Source: SHXR01 sp046160305 (GTDB taxonomy: Bacteria; Pseudomonadota; Gammaproteobacteria; Burkholderiales; SG8-39). From it: a stretch of 64,000 bases of DNA. The number at the start of each line of letters is the position of its first letter. Position 1 is the stretch's first letter. The translations under genes and the position numbers were made by a program. Below the pieces are notes generated by a model. That model saw only the letters and a list, made by a program, of their open reading frames with translations. It had not been told where the DNA came from and made no database searches. Positions 43,808-52,387 of the stretch are shown one piece after another. The DNA lies in the NCBI GenBank assembly GCA_046160305.1, contig JBJXGX010000199.1, positions 33,596 through 97,595 of the forward strand, written 5' to 3'.

Positions 43808-44191
43808 GGGTGGGCGTCTAATCGGGATAGGGAGACACCTCACGGTGCCCCCCTCCCACACCACCGTGCGTACGGGTCACGTACACGGCGGTTCGATGAG
43901 CATGCGATGCTAACTTGGTGCCAAGCATGGCAGCCCCAGTCCAAGAAAGTAACGTGCCGGCATCGCCAGCACCAGCGCCGGGATCTGCGAAAGGCGCCAC
44001 GGGCCGTGCGCCGACTTGGAGGTATTCCAGGCTTCTTGCCGGCTCACGCCGCGTTTGCGCAATTCCCGATAGCCCGCCCGGCCCCATTGCTTCCACTGAT
44101 AGCAGCGTAACTTGCGTCGTATCCATTTGTCGATATCGCGCAGAGGACTCAGAGTCCGTGAAGAAATCGGTTTCGGAGACTTGGTGGGCAT
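43808..44191 (-). mobile_element. 3' remnant of a group II intron
   Basis: The right half encodes the end of an intron maturase (next entry). The left end contains a stem-loop (43861-43894) with a two-base bulge on the 3' side and a small loop, resembling domain V. It is followed by a GGTGTGGGAGGGGGGCACCG stretch and a final CCCGATTA near 43818. This ordering, protein end then catalytic stem-loop then 3' terminus, is that of a bacterial group II intron read on the minus strand. The 5' half was lost where IS-like sequence begins at about 44205. It ends just upstream of the HNH gene. Confidence 0.6.
43910..44191 (-). pseudogene. C-terminal fragment of a group II intron reverse transcriptase/maturase
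   Basis: 93 residues: after a short stretch the frame reads LRDIDKWIRRKLRCYQWKQW, then GYRELRKRGVSRQEAWNTSK and SAHGPWRLSQIPALVLAM, ending in YFLGLGLPCLAP. This is the conserved maturase/DNA-binding end of LtrA-like proteins. The whole reverse transcriptase and the start are missing, so it is not functional. It adjoins an IS remnant on its 5' side. Confidence 0.8.
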
Positions 44192-44204
44192 AGCGCGCTA
44201 GTCA

Positions 44205-45025
44205 AGTAAAATTGACCGTGCCACGTGGAGCGGAAGCCGAGTTTTCCTTCTGTCTGGCCCTTGGGCTTTTGCACCGGCGCATACACCGTGGTCCGTGCGG
44301 CCACCGCATCGAGCCGCTCGTGCGCCGGATAGCCGCCATCGACCAGCCATTCATCCGGGGCACTGCCGCAACGCTCACTGACTTGCTCCACCATGGGTGT
44401 CAACTGCGCAAGGTCGCTCCCCGCCCTCACCACATCGACCCCGACGATCACCGGGCTTTCGCTGTCCGTGGCGTATTGCGCGTTGTAGGCGGGCCGAAAT
44501 CCGCCATCACCCATCTTCATCACCGTCACCTGCGCATCGGTCGTCGAGGCGCGTGCTTCACCGCCGTCCTTGCCCTGCCGTTGCTTGATCCTCGCCAGCT
44601 CCGTCCGGCGCTCCAACGCCTTCTTGATCCGCTCTTCGCGCTCGCGCACCACACGCTCACGCCCCGCATGGCTACGCCGGCTCATCGCCCCCGGATCCTC
44701 CTCGAGCTGGTTCTTCAATGCCGCCCCTTGCGAGCGCGCCTGCTCCAGACAGCTCTTCAAGCGACCCTGACGCCGTGCGCCCCGCGCCGCCTTCGCGTGC
44801 TTTGATCGGCGCGTAGTTCGCGCTCAGGTCCTGGCGCTCCACATCGCCCCAGACCATGCGCGCCCGATGCCCCTGGGGCAGCAACGACTCCAAATCACTC
44901 GGACGAAACTCCATCTGCAGCCGATTGGGCATCAGTACGCGCGCCGCTGCCTGCGCCTGCTCGATCCTCTCGCCCATTGGCGCATCCGGAATATCGTCAA
45001 ACAACTTCGGCGCTTCGTTCTTCAT
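44205..45025 (-). pseudogene. IS1182-family transposase, internally deleted
   Basis: Two frames carry recognisable transposase. The first, from ATG 45025, has PNRLQMEFRPSDLESLLPQG and ERQDLSANYAPIKAREGGAG. A frame shift and missing middle near 44760-44810 joins it to SCLEQARSQGAALKNQLEED, then TTDAQVTVMKMGDGGFRPAYN and EWLVDGGYPAHERLDAVAAR. The DDE-type catalytic core is partial, because the middle carrying the first Asp and the last 100 residues are gone. It cannot be active. Confidence 0.75.
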
Positions 45026-45118
45026 GTCGCTCCTGCATTCGCGTCCGCACCCCATCGCTACATCACGCCTGAGCATCCTCGACCAATACAAGATGCGGAG
45101 GTTTTTTCACAGGCTCTC
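44205..45118 (-). mobile_element. IS1182-family insertion sequence remnant
   Basis: The left outer end of the element, GAGCCTGTGAAAAAACCTCC on the minus strand near 45098-45118, has the form of an IS1182-type terminal repeat. It leads after about 75 bp into the transposase start at 45025. The element stops abruptly near 44205 against the group II intron fragment, with no matching right terminal repeat. It is thus a partial copy. Confidence 0.6.
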
Positions 45119-45162
45119 AGTCGAGTGATCGCAACACGCAGAATGATGGGCGGGTTCTCCTC

Positions 45163-45395
45163 CTAGCCTCTGCCGGGCCACACCACGCCCTGGCTGCCCC
45201 TGCGCACGGGGCCGATGTCCTTGTAGATGAATCTCTGCACGCGTTTGTCTTCGTACGTCTCGGTCGTGTAAAGGTTGCCCTTCGAGTCGGTCGCGATGCT
45301 CTTCACGCCGTAGAGCTGTCCAGGTTGATGACCACCGTCGCCGAAGTTGGTCAGCGCCTCGAGCGTTTCGCGCAGGTTTCGAATTGTTTTGGCGA
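45163..45395 (-). pseudogene. C-terminal scrap of an NHL-repeat protein
   Basis: The frame contains TIRNLRETLEALTNFGDGGH, QPGQLYGVKSIATDSKGNLY and TTETYEDKRVQRFIYKDIGP, the end of NHL-repeat beta-propellers. Upstream the sequence changes to another frame (TGGWNLVVYDTIRQN) then to unrelated text overlapping the TRAP leader. Only about 75 residues survive, so it is a pseudogene fragment. Confidence 0.55.
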
Positions 45396-45542
45396 ATGGT
45401 GTCGTACACGACGAGGTTCCAGCCGCCGGTTCGTGTTGCGACGCCGGATCGAGGGCGAGCGCTGATATGGCGAGTGGGAAGTAGAATCCAGCGAATACTG
45501 ACTTCCGGTTCGCCATCATTTGGATTCGTAAAGGGGAAAAGA

Positions 45543-46553
45543 TTGAATTCAGCATTCAGATCGTGCGCGGCTTTCGCAGTCGCCATGTTGTGCGCGCCAG
45601 TGGTGCTCGCCCAGCCGGTCGTACTGAAGTTCGCGAGCTTCGAGTCGGCGCAGGCGCCGTTCACCGCAAAGGTATTCACGACGTGGGCCGAGGATGTTAC
45701 GAAGGCCTCGAACGGTACGCTGAAAGTGGAGATGTTCGTGGGCGGCACGCTCGGGCGCAATCCACTACAGCAGTTGAAACTGGTGCAAGACGGCATCGCC
45801 GACCTCACATGGACGGTTCCCGGCTACACACCGGGCCGGTTCGATGACACGGAGATCGTCGAGCTGCCGGGGATCGTCAACAACTCGTATGAGGGCTCGA
45901 TGGCGCTCACGCGCCTTGCCGCGCGCGACGAATTGGTCGGATTCGCCGATCTGAAGCTGGTGTTCCTGGGTAATGTGCCGCCGGTCAGCATCCATGGCAA
46001 GTTTCCGATTCGAACTCTCGCCGATCTCAAGGGCAAGCGCATGCGGGTCGGCAGTTCGGTGGGCGCAAAGATGGCCGAATCGCTCGGTGCAGTACCCGTG
46101 GTGATCGGGGCGCCCGCCACCACCGAGGCGATTGCGAAGGGTGTGGTCGACGGTACCTTCGCGGAATGGATCTTCATTCGGGCGTTCAAGATCGACGAGG
46201 TGGCGTCGAACCATCTGGTGATGGCGCTCGGCGGCACCGCGGTGATGGTACCGATGCTGAAGAAGCGTTATGAATCGCTCCCGCCTGCGGCGCGCGCGGC
46301 GATCGACCTTCATAGTGGAGAGGCGTTCGTGAAGCGCTTCGCGGCGGTTGCCGATATCGCGCAGACCGAAATCCCAGCCGAAGTGGCCGCACGCGGCAAG
46401 AACACCGTCGTGACGGCGGATGCCGCCACGCGCGCTGCGTTCGTCGAGGCGACGAAGCCGGTCGCGGACGAATGGCGGAAGGCGAAGCCGCGCAATGAAC
46501 GGGTGTATCAGGCGTTCACGGCCGAACTCGCGCGCGTGCGCGCAGGCAAGTAG
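45543..46553 (+). CDS. TRAP transporter substrate-binding protein (DctP family)
   Basis: A 336-residue receptor from a TTG start at 45543, supported by AAGGGGAAAAG nine bases before it; the leader (FRSCAAFAVAMLCAPVVLAQ) then has normal length. Later DctP landmarks are VEMFVGGTLGRNPLQQLKLV, GKFPIRTLADLKGKRMRVG and VVIGAPATTEAIAKGVVDGT. A longer frame from upstream would cross the NHL scrap and is rejected. It is alone on its strand, with a Bug receptor convergent downstream. Confidence 0.82.
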   Translation: MNSAFRSCAAFAVAMLCAPVVLAQPVVLKFASFESAQAPFTAKVFTTWAEDVTKASNGTLKVEMFVGGTLGRNPLQQLKLVQDGIADLTWTVPGYTPGRFDDTEIVELPGIVNNSYEGSMALTRLAARDELVGFADLKLVFLGNVPPVSIHGKFPIRTLADLKGKRMRVGSSVGAKMAESLGAVPVVIGAPATTEAIAKGVVDGTFAEWIFIRAFKIDEVASNHLVMALGGTAVMVPMLKKRYESLPPAARAAIDLHSGEAFVKRFAAVADIAQTEIPAEVAARGKNTVVTADAATRAAFVEATKPVADEWRKAKPRNERVYQAFTAELARVRAGK

Positions 46554-46605
46554 GCATCGTCAATGCCCGCGCCGGTGAATCCGGCGTGGTTTTCAGTCGA
46601 ACGCG

Positions 46606-47592
46606 TCAATCGGTCGTCGCCCCGGTCGCGATCACGATCGGCCGCCACTTCTCGATTTCTCGTTGCACATGCGCACGCGTACCTTCTGGGCTTGATGTTG
46701 AATCTGCGTCGATGCCAAGGCCGGCCATCCTCGTACGCACGTTCGCGTCCTGCAGCACGTCGTTGATCGCGCGACTGAGCCGATCGACGATCGCGCGGGG
46801 TGTTCCCTTCGGTGCGGCGATCATGAACCATGTGTACGTCTCGAATCCCGGGACCCCCGCTTCCGGTGCGCTTGGTACGTTCGGAACAAGCGCCGAGCGC
46901 GTCGTGGCGGACAGCGCGAGTGCCTTGATCGCGCCGTCTTTGAGGCGCGGGCCGCACGTCGGCACGGAGCAGAGCATAAAGGCGATCCGGCCGCCGAGCA
47001 GATCGTTGAGGACAGCGCTCTCGCCCTTGTACGGCACGTGCGCGGCGTCGACTTTCGCGATGCTCTTCAGCAACTCGACGCCAAGGTGCATGGGCGATCC
47101 GACGCCGGCTGAACCATATTGATACTTGGTTGGATTCGCCCGCATCAGCGCGAGCAAGCCGTTCAGATCGGTGACCTCTAGCGCACGTTGGACCACCACC
47201 ATGAAAGTGAGTTGACCGAACTTGCCGACGAATTCGAAATCGCCGACCGGATCAAACGGGAGCGACTTGTGCAGGCTCGCATTGATCGAATGGGCCAACG
47301 TGCTGAAGAGAAGCGTATAGCCATCGGGTGCTCCTTTCGCCACTATGCCGGTAGCCAAGACGGTGCCTCCACCCGGTTTGTTTTCGACTACCACCGGCTG
47401 GCCAACGCGTGCGGTCATCGCCTCGGCGACGATACGGGCGAACACGTCGGTGGCACCGCCCGCGACGTAAGGTACCAACAGATGAACGGGTCGGCGAGGA
47501 TAGGTGGCGTCTTGCGCGATCGCCAACGTTCCGGACAAAGCCAAGAGCGCGGTCGCGATACCGGCGGCACTTCGTTCTTTCATCGTCTTCAT
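46606..47592 (-). CDS. Bug/TctC-family substrate-binding protein
   Basis: A 328-residue receptor with signal peptide ending GTLAIAQ, then TYPRRPVHLLVPYVAGGATD, VVVENKPGGGT and GAPDGYTLLFST. ATG 47592 is used; an ATG at 47583 is also possible. It follows the MmgE/PrpD gene on the same strand by 16 bp, so the two form an operon and the receptor probably imports that enzyme's hydroxy-acid substrate or a precursor. Confidence 0.9.
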   Translation of the reverse strand: MKTMKERSAAGIATALLALSGTLAIAQDATYPRRPVHLLVPYVAGGATDVFARIVAEAMTARVGQPVVVENKPGGGTVLATGIVAKGAPDGYTLLFSTLAHSINASLHKSLPFDPVGDFEFVGKFGQLTFMVVVQRALEVTDLNGLLALMRANPTKYQYGSAGVGSPMHLGVELLKSIAKVDAAHVPYKGESAVLNDLLGGRIAFMLCSVPTCGPRLKDGAIKALALSATTRSALVPNVPSAPEAGVPGFETYTWFMIAAPKGTPRAIVDRLSRAINDVLQDANVRTRMAGLGIDADSTSSPEGTRAHVQREIEKWRPIVIATGATTD

Positions 47593-47608
47593 GGTATTTC
47601 CGCTTTCC

Positions 47609-48886
47609 CTAGTGGCCCCAGATTCCAGATGCCGCGCGACTTACGTCTGCCGCGGAATGCAAGCTCCAACATGTATCGACCAACTGCTGCGCGCGCGGGA
47701 GCGGAAGAACATCGGCCGCCTGTGCAAGAAACTTCCCCTCCAGATCGCGATCGGACATCGGTCGCGCCGCGCTGCCAAGGCAGTGGGGCACATGCACGCG
47801 TCGTGTCGTGCCGTCCCGCATTTCCACAGACGCGATCGCTTCATCGGCGCGCAACGCGTCATCGACATTCACGACGACACGGTGTCGCATTGCAATGATT
47901 GCCGGGTCGGAAACGGATGCATCGCTCGCCTCGTCCAATCCCGCGGCCTTCTTGACGAGCGCCGCCGCCGCCCAGTGATAGACACTCACCTGTGCGTCAT
48001 AGGCGCCTTGCGGCTCGCGCTTCCCGGTGAGACCCGCGCCGAGCGGATGCACTTGCAACCGGACCCGCTCGATTGCGTCTGCGGCAACCCCCTCGGCGCT
48101 GCTCAAGGTGAGGCATGCTTCGATGGCCGGATGAATGAATACGCCGGCGGGATAGGGTTTCGCGGCGACGTCCATGCATTCGAAATGCTCACCGAGCCGA
48201 TCGGTCAGCGCGGCAAGATGGGCCGGGCTGGCGAAGACATCGGCAAAGCCGTTGCGGGCTTCGAGGAACTGATCGGTACAAGTGAATCCCCTCGCGGCCA
48301 TCAGCCCGGCAACGAGTCCGCAGCGCCCTGCATGCGCCGGCACGAAGCCGCTCGCCATCGACGCATGCGTGGCGCGGAATCCGCTTCCTTGCGCGGCACC
48401 GATGCCCATCGCCCAGATCATTTGCTGCTCGGTGAGCCCGAGCAGTTTGCCGACCGCGGCGGCCACACCAAATGCCCCGGTGATGCCGGTCATGTAGAAC
48501 CCAACGTGGCACTTTGCCGGCGCGACCGCGAGCGCTTTGCTTAACCGGCATTGGATCTCATTGGCAAGAATCAATGCATGCAAAAAATCCGTGCCGCGTA
48601 CCGGCTGTCGTTCGGTGAGTGCAAGGAGGGCCGCACCGGACGGTGCCGACGGATGCGCAATCGTGTCGAGATGCGTATCGTCAAAGGCATACGCACTGGC
48701 ACTAAGTCCATTCAGCAGCGCCGCACTCGCGATATCCAAGCGAACGCCCCGGCCGAGGACGGTGGCTTGCGGGGACCCTGCAAATTCGGCGATCGCGGCC
48801 TGCAAGGATGCCACCGCCGGATGGCTGGATCCGCGTAAAGCGCAACCGAGCCAATTAAGAAAAATGCGCTTGGCTTCATGCTGCAC
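47609..48886 (-). CDS. MmgE/PrpD-family protein, N-terminus interrupted by a stop codon
   Basis: A 425-residue frame from GTG 48886, covering the MmgE/PrpD fold (2-methylcitrate dehydratase family): RIFLNWLGCALRGSSHPAVAS, then ALILANEIQCRLSKAL and FYMTGITGAFGVAAAVGKLL. Upstream, ATG 48955 with GGAGAAG starts the expected N-terminus (TDVSRAVAQ) but codon 11 is TAA (48923-48925); the frame then continues ALRSRWSDLPPAVQHEAKR into this entry. The normal start is therefore cut off, and any product must come from re-initiation or be missing the first 23 residues. Family members dehydrate or epimerise hydroxy acids; substrate unknown. Confidence 0.75.
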   Translation of the reverse strand: MQHEAKRIFLNWLGCALRGSSHPAVASLQAAIAEFAGSPQATVLGRGVRLDIASAALLNGLSASAYAFDDTHLDTIAHPSAPSGAALLALTERQPVRGTDFLHALILANEIQCRLSKALAVAPAKCHVGFYMTGITGAFGVAAAVGKLLGLTEQQMIWAMGIGAAQGSGFRATHASMASGFVPAHAGRCGLVAGLMAARGFTCTDQFLEARNGFADVFASPAHLAALTDRLGEHFECMDVAAKPYPAGVFIHPAIEACLTLSSAEGVAADAIERVRLQVHPLGAGLTGKREPQGAYDAQVSVYHWAAAALVKKAAGLDEASDASVSDPAIIAMRHRVVVNVDDALRADEAIASVEMRDGTTRRVHVPHCLGSAARPMSDRDLEGKFLAQAADVLPLPRAQQLVDTCWSLHSAADVSRAASGIWGH

Positions 48887-49091
48887 GGCAGGCGGAAGGT
48901 CGGACCAGCGCGAGCGAAGGGCTTACTGTGCGACGGCGCGGCTCACATCGGTCATCTGGCTTCTCCAACGGAGGATTGTCGCAGGTTATCCGAGGCTGAC
49001 GATTCTCGTTTTCGTATGCGACGTCCGACGGAGAATTGAACGTTTGTGAGTTGAACGCGCGGAACTTCGTGATCAATCGCCTCGGTGCGAT

Positions 49092-51134
49092 TCAGCGGTG
49101 GCCGCGATCGCCGCGGTCATGATCGAAGCGGTGGGCGCGGTCATGATCCGACCGGTGGCCACGGTCATGCTCCGAGCGATGGTCGCGGCGATTGTCGTCG
49201 TCATCGCGATCGTGAGATGCATGCCGTTTATTTCGGTGGCGCCGCGGCTGTCGGTCCGGCGCTTCGGCCAAGTATCCGATTGCCTCGGTCAGTCGCGCGT
49301 ATGCGGGGGACTGTTCGACGCACGTACGGATCAAATCGTTGAGGTCCGCGGCGCCGTGCCCCGCGCAGCCGTCGATGGCTCGCTTCCCGCCGTGGGACAG
49401 CAGTTTCAGGGCGGCACTGAATTCATGTTGCTTGATCATTTGTAAAGCGACCATCAACCCTTGCACCAATTCGCGCCGCGCACCTTTGGATTTGAACACC
49501 TTGCGGCCGTGAGCATCTTTGTTGGGCAGGCTGTTGATGTACGTGATCAATTCCTGAATGGTCCGTGTGGCGGCATCGTCGGTCACAACCACCTCGACGA
49601 CCGTCGTGTCGGGGACGCTGTCCACGATGCCGTCGTTTGCGATGAGTTGCAGTACATACGTGCCGGCCACGTTGGCGACGAAGCTTGGGGCTAGCGTGTT
49701 GGCGCCGGTGAGCTCTGCAAAGCTGCCTGCCGGCGCGAAGAGCAGGCTCCAACGGTAGGTGAGCGGATCGCCGTTGCCATCCGCTGCACCGCCACTGGCA
49801 ACCACGATATTGCCGACGAAGGCGACTCGATCGACTCCCGCATCGGCCACCGGTGCAAGGTTGTTGAAGCTCACCGTGACGCTGTCACTACCTGTCGCAC
49901 CGAAGGGATCGCTCACCTGCAACGTCGCAACGTACTTGCCGTTGATATCTGCCGTAAAGCGCGGGGTCGCGGACGTCGGGGCATCCAACTCCGCCTTGCT
50001 GCCCGGCGGACGGCTGACGAATGTCCATGCGTAGGTAAGCCGGTCGCCGTCGGAATCAGAACTGGCCGCGCCACTCAACTGCACTACGGTACCTTTCAAG
50101 ACGATTGCCTGGTCCTCACCTGCATCGGCGTTTGGTGCCCCGTTTCTCGAGCTGGCTGTCGCGGTCGTGGGAGCGCTGTCCACCGTGCCATCGTTGACGA
50201 TCAGTTGAATGGCGTAGTCACCGGGAATGTCGGCGGTGAACCTCGTTCTTACCGCGGCGGGATCGATCAGCACCGCACGACTTCCACGTGGCGGCGTCAG
50301 GGTCCAACGGTAGGTGATCGCATTGCTGTCCGGGTCGAAGCTGCCGCTGCCGTCGAGGGTGATGTCTTCACCGGCATGTACGGTCGGCGGAGGCGCGATC
50401 CGGGCCGTCGGTGCCGAGTTGGCACGGGCCGCAACCCACGCGACCGCGTTGACATACAGTTGCGTGATGCGCGGATTGGCTACCAGCAGGGGCGAGAAGT
50501 TAACTGCCGCGGTGAAATTGACAACGCGGCCCTGGTCCACTTGGCGAACAAGGACGGCATTGGCGCCGTTGATCCGCAACAGCACGGTTGGCGGATTGAC
50601 TGCGAAGGTCTTCGGCGAGACATCCCAAAAGCCGCCGGTGACGGTAAATGTCGCGGGGATTCCCGATAGCACCGGATGAGCTGCCTGGCCGGGAACCACG
50701 GTCAAGGTACAGGTCGCGCAATTTATTTGCCCCAAGTTGTAGCTCATGAGGACCAGATCGGACATGTCTGTCTGTATTCCAGTACGCTCCTCGAAGCCCA
50801 GCCATTGGGCACCGACAAAACCGCCGCCATTGCGCACAAATTGCACCAGCGCCCTTTGCGTGGCAATCGGCATGCGTTGATTGAATGTCGTGCCATCCAT
50901 ATGCACGACCACGTCAAAGTCCGACAAGGCCGGTACCAGCGCGTATTGATCTTCCGGACGGAATTGCGTGACGGTGTTGCCAGCAGCGACAAGCGCCGTC
51001 TGAAGGGCGGCTGAATCGGCGCTTTGAGAGTCCACCAAGAGCAGCACGCGGGCGGCATTCGCCGGGCTGGGATTCAGAAGAACAAGGGCAACGGCCAAGG
51101 CCAATAGACGGTAGACGGATTTCATTCCAATCAT
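49092..51134 (-). CDS. Secreted PKD-domain protein, paralog 1
   Basis: A 680-residue secreted protein. A signal peptide ends near residue 27 (NPSPANA). About 28-240 resemble a ThuA/glutamine-amidotransferase-like domain (ARVLLLVDSQSAD, then FVRNGGGFVGAQWLGFEE). Three PKD-type beta domains follow (245-520), each with D-x-DGD-LTY-W cores. A helical C-terminal unit similar to FIMAH (ELITYINSLPNKDAHGRKVF) ends in a histidine/aspartate/arginine-rich tail (about 640-680). Such proteins bind polymers or surfaces; catalytic activity is not evident. A close paralog lies at 53579-55549. The two may be cell-surface or matrix proteins. Confidence 0.75.
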   Translation of the reverse strand: MIGMKSVYRLLALAVALVLLNPSPANAARVLLLVDSQSADSAALQTALVAAGNTVTQFRPEDQYALVPALSDFDVVVHMDGTTFNQRMPIATQRALVQFVRNGGGFVGAQWLGFEERTGIQTDMSDLVLMSYNLGQINCATCTLTVVPGQAAHPVLSGIPATFTVTGGFWDVSPKTFAVNPPTVLLRINGANAVLVRQVDQGRVVNFTAAVNFSPLLVANPRITQLYVNAVAWVAARANSAPTARIAPPPTVHAGEDITLDGSGSFDPDSNAITYRWTLTPPRGSRAVLIDPAAVRTRFTADIPGDYAIQLIVNDGTVDSAPTTATASSRNGAPNADAGEDQAIVLKGTVVQLSGAASSDSDGDRLTYAWTFVSRPPGSKAELDAPTSATPRFTADINGKYVATLQVSDPFGATGSDSVTVSFNNLAPVADAGVDRVAFVGNIVVASGGAADGNGDPLTYRWSLLFAPAGSFAELTGANTLAPSFVANVAGTYVLQLIANDGIVDSVPDTTVVEVVVTDDAATRTIQELITYINSLPNKDAHGRKVFKSKGARRELVQGLMVALQMIKQHEFSAALKLLSHGGKRAIDGCAGHGAADLNDLIRTCVEQSPAYARLTEAIGYLAEAPDRQPRRHRNKRHASHDRDDDDNRRDHRSEHDRGHRSDHDRAHRFDHDRGDRGHR

Positions 51135-51437
51135 TGCTCTCTCGCTTCAATGGCAATTTGTAGTTGACGGGTCCGCCGGCTTCGAAAACGGGTTTGGACC
51201 AGAGATCCAACAAATAGTGACATAAAAATTCACAAATGTTTCAGGACTTTCCGGGGAAGAAATCACGATGCGGAATCGTCGATTTTTCATCGATTTCATT
51301 TTGCGTTGCTTCGATTACTCGGAATTCCCAACGCGGGTATCGTTGCCGGTCGTCGGTTGCCGGTTGCCGGTGGCGCCTTGGTGTCCGGACCGTGACCGAC
51401 GTCATATGCCTCCCAAAACAAAGCAAAGGAGAACGCA
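51135..51437. other. Divergent intergenic region
   Basis: 303 bp between paralog 1 and the MDR gene. It holds the conserved upstream element of the PKD gene (51204-51243) and a short tandem stretch GTCGGTTGCCGGTTGCCGGT near 51350. I saw no other gene or terminator. Confidence 0.4.
51204..51243 (-). promoter_or_regulatory. Conserved upstream element of PKD paralog 1
   Basis: A 40-bp block matching the one at 55618 in 32 of 40 positions by eye. Both begin 69-70 bp upstream of the start codons and share TTGTGAATTT-like and TGACATA-like parts. A common promoter or regulator site is the simplest reading. Confidence 0.55.
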
Positions 51438-52361
51438 ATGCGCGCAGTGATCGCCAAGCCCGGTTCGATAGCGGTGGAAGATGTCGCGGCACCGACACCA
51501 ACATTCGCCCAGGCACTCGTCCGCGTACAAACGATCTCGCTCAATCGCGGCGAAGTACGGCTTGCACTCTCTGATTCGCCGAACCCGCGGCCGGGCTGGG
51601 ATTTTGCAGGTGTCGTTGAACAACAAGCTGCGAACGGCACAGGGCCCAAAGCCGGGACCCGTGTGGTCGGCGTACGGCCAAGTGGTGCGTGGGCCGAGTT
51701 GCAAGCGGTCGAGCCCGAGTGGATCGCTGCCTTGCCCGAACAAGTGAGCGTGGCCCAGGCATCGACTTTGCCGGTCGCCGGACTCACTGCCTATCACGCG
51801 CTTCGGCACGGCGGCTATCTCGCCGGACGCAAAGTGCTCGTCACCGGCGCATCCGGTGGCGTCGGCCATTTTGCTTGCCAACTCGCGGTGCTCGGTGGTG
51901 CAGAGGTCGTTGCGACGATGCGGGACCCTGCGCATGCAAAGGCACTTGCTTCGATCGGGACTCCGCTTGCGGCGGTGGTCAAATCGGCCGACGAAATCGG
52001 CAAACACGGGCCTTTCGATCTGGCGCTCGATTCGGTCTCTGGTGCGTCCCTCGCAGCGGCCCTTGCCAACCTGAAGCCTGACGGTCTGTGCGTCGTCTAC
52101 GGTGTAACGGACGCCGGCACCGCGTCAATCGATGTGCGCAAGTTCTTCTTTACCGGCGGCGGACGCCTATATGGCCTCATGATGTTCCACGAGTTGCGCC
52201 GTGAGAGTGCTTCGATTGGTTTGTCCCATCTTGCCGGTCTTGTCGCCAGCGGAAAGCTCAAGACCCATATCGAGATCGAAGAGCCGATCGCGGGCATCGC
52301 AGCGGTCGCGCGACGCATGCTCGATCGAAAGATTCTCGGCAAAGCGGTGCTGCGTTTCTAG
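51438..52361 (+). CDS. Zinc-independent MDR/quinone-oxidoreductase-like dehydrogenase
   Basis: A 307-residue MDR-family protein. The start is AVIAKPGSIAVEDVAAPTPT and the Rossmann motif VTGASGGVGHFACQLAVLGG is near 134-153. No zinc cysteines are visible. Likely NADPH-dependent reduction of an enone or quinone. It ends 26 bp before the LLM enzyme gene, suggesting the two act together. The leader has a CAAAGGAG site before ATG 51438. Confidence 0.85.
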   Translation: MRAVIAKPGSIAVEDVAAPTPTFAQALVRVQTISLNRGEVRLALSDSPNPRPGWDFAGVVEQQAANGTGPKAGTRVVGVRPSGAWAELQAVEPEWIAALPEQVSVAQASTLPVAGLTAYHALRHGGYLAGRKVLVTGASGGVGHFACQLAVLGGAEVVATMRDPAHAKALASIGTPLAAVVKSADEIGKHGPFDLALDSVSGASLAAALANLKPDGLCVVYGVTDAGTASIDVRKFFFTGGGRLYGLMMFHELRRESASIGLSHLAGLVASGKLKTHIEIEEPIAGIAAVARRMLDRKILGKAVLRF

Positions 52362-52387
52362 CGCGCACCGAAAGGAGGTGGTGCCAG

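Noticed and set aside
51340..51370. Short tandem GGTTGCC stretch
   Set aside because: Only two to three imperfect units, no CRISPR-like spacers and no sign of function.
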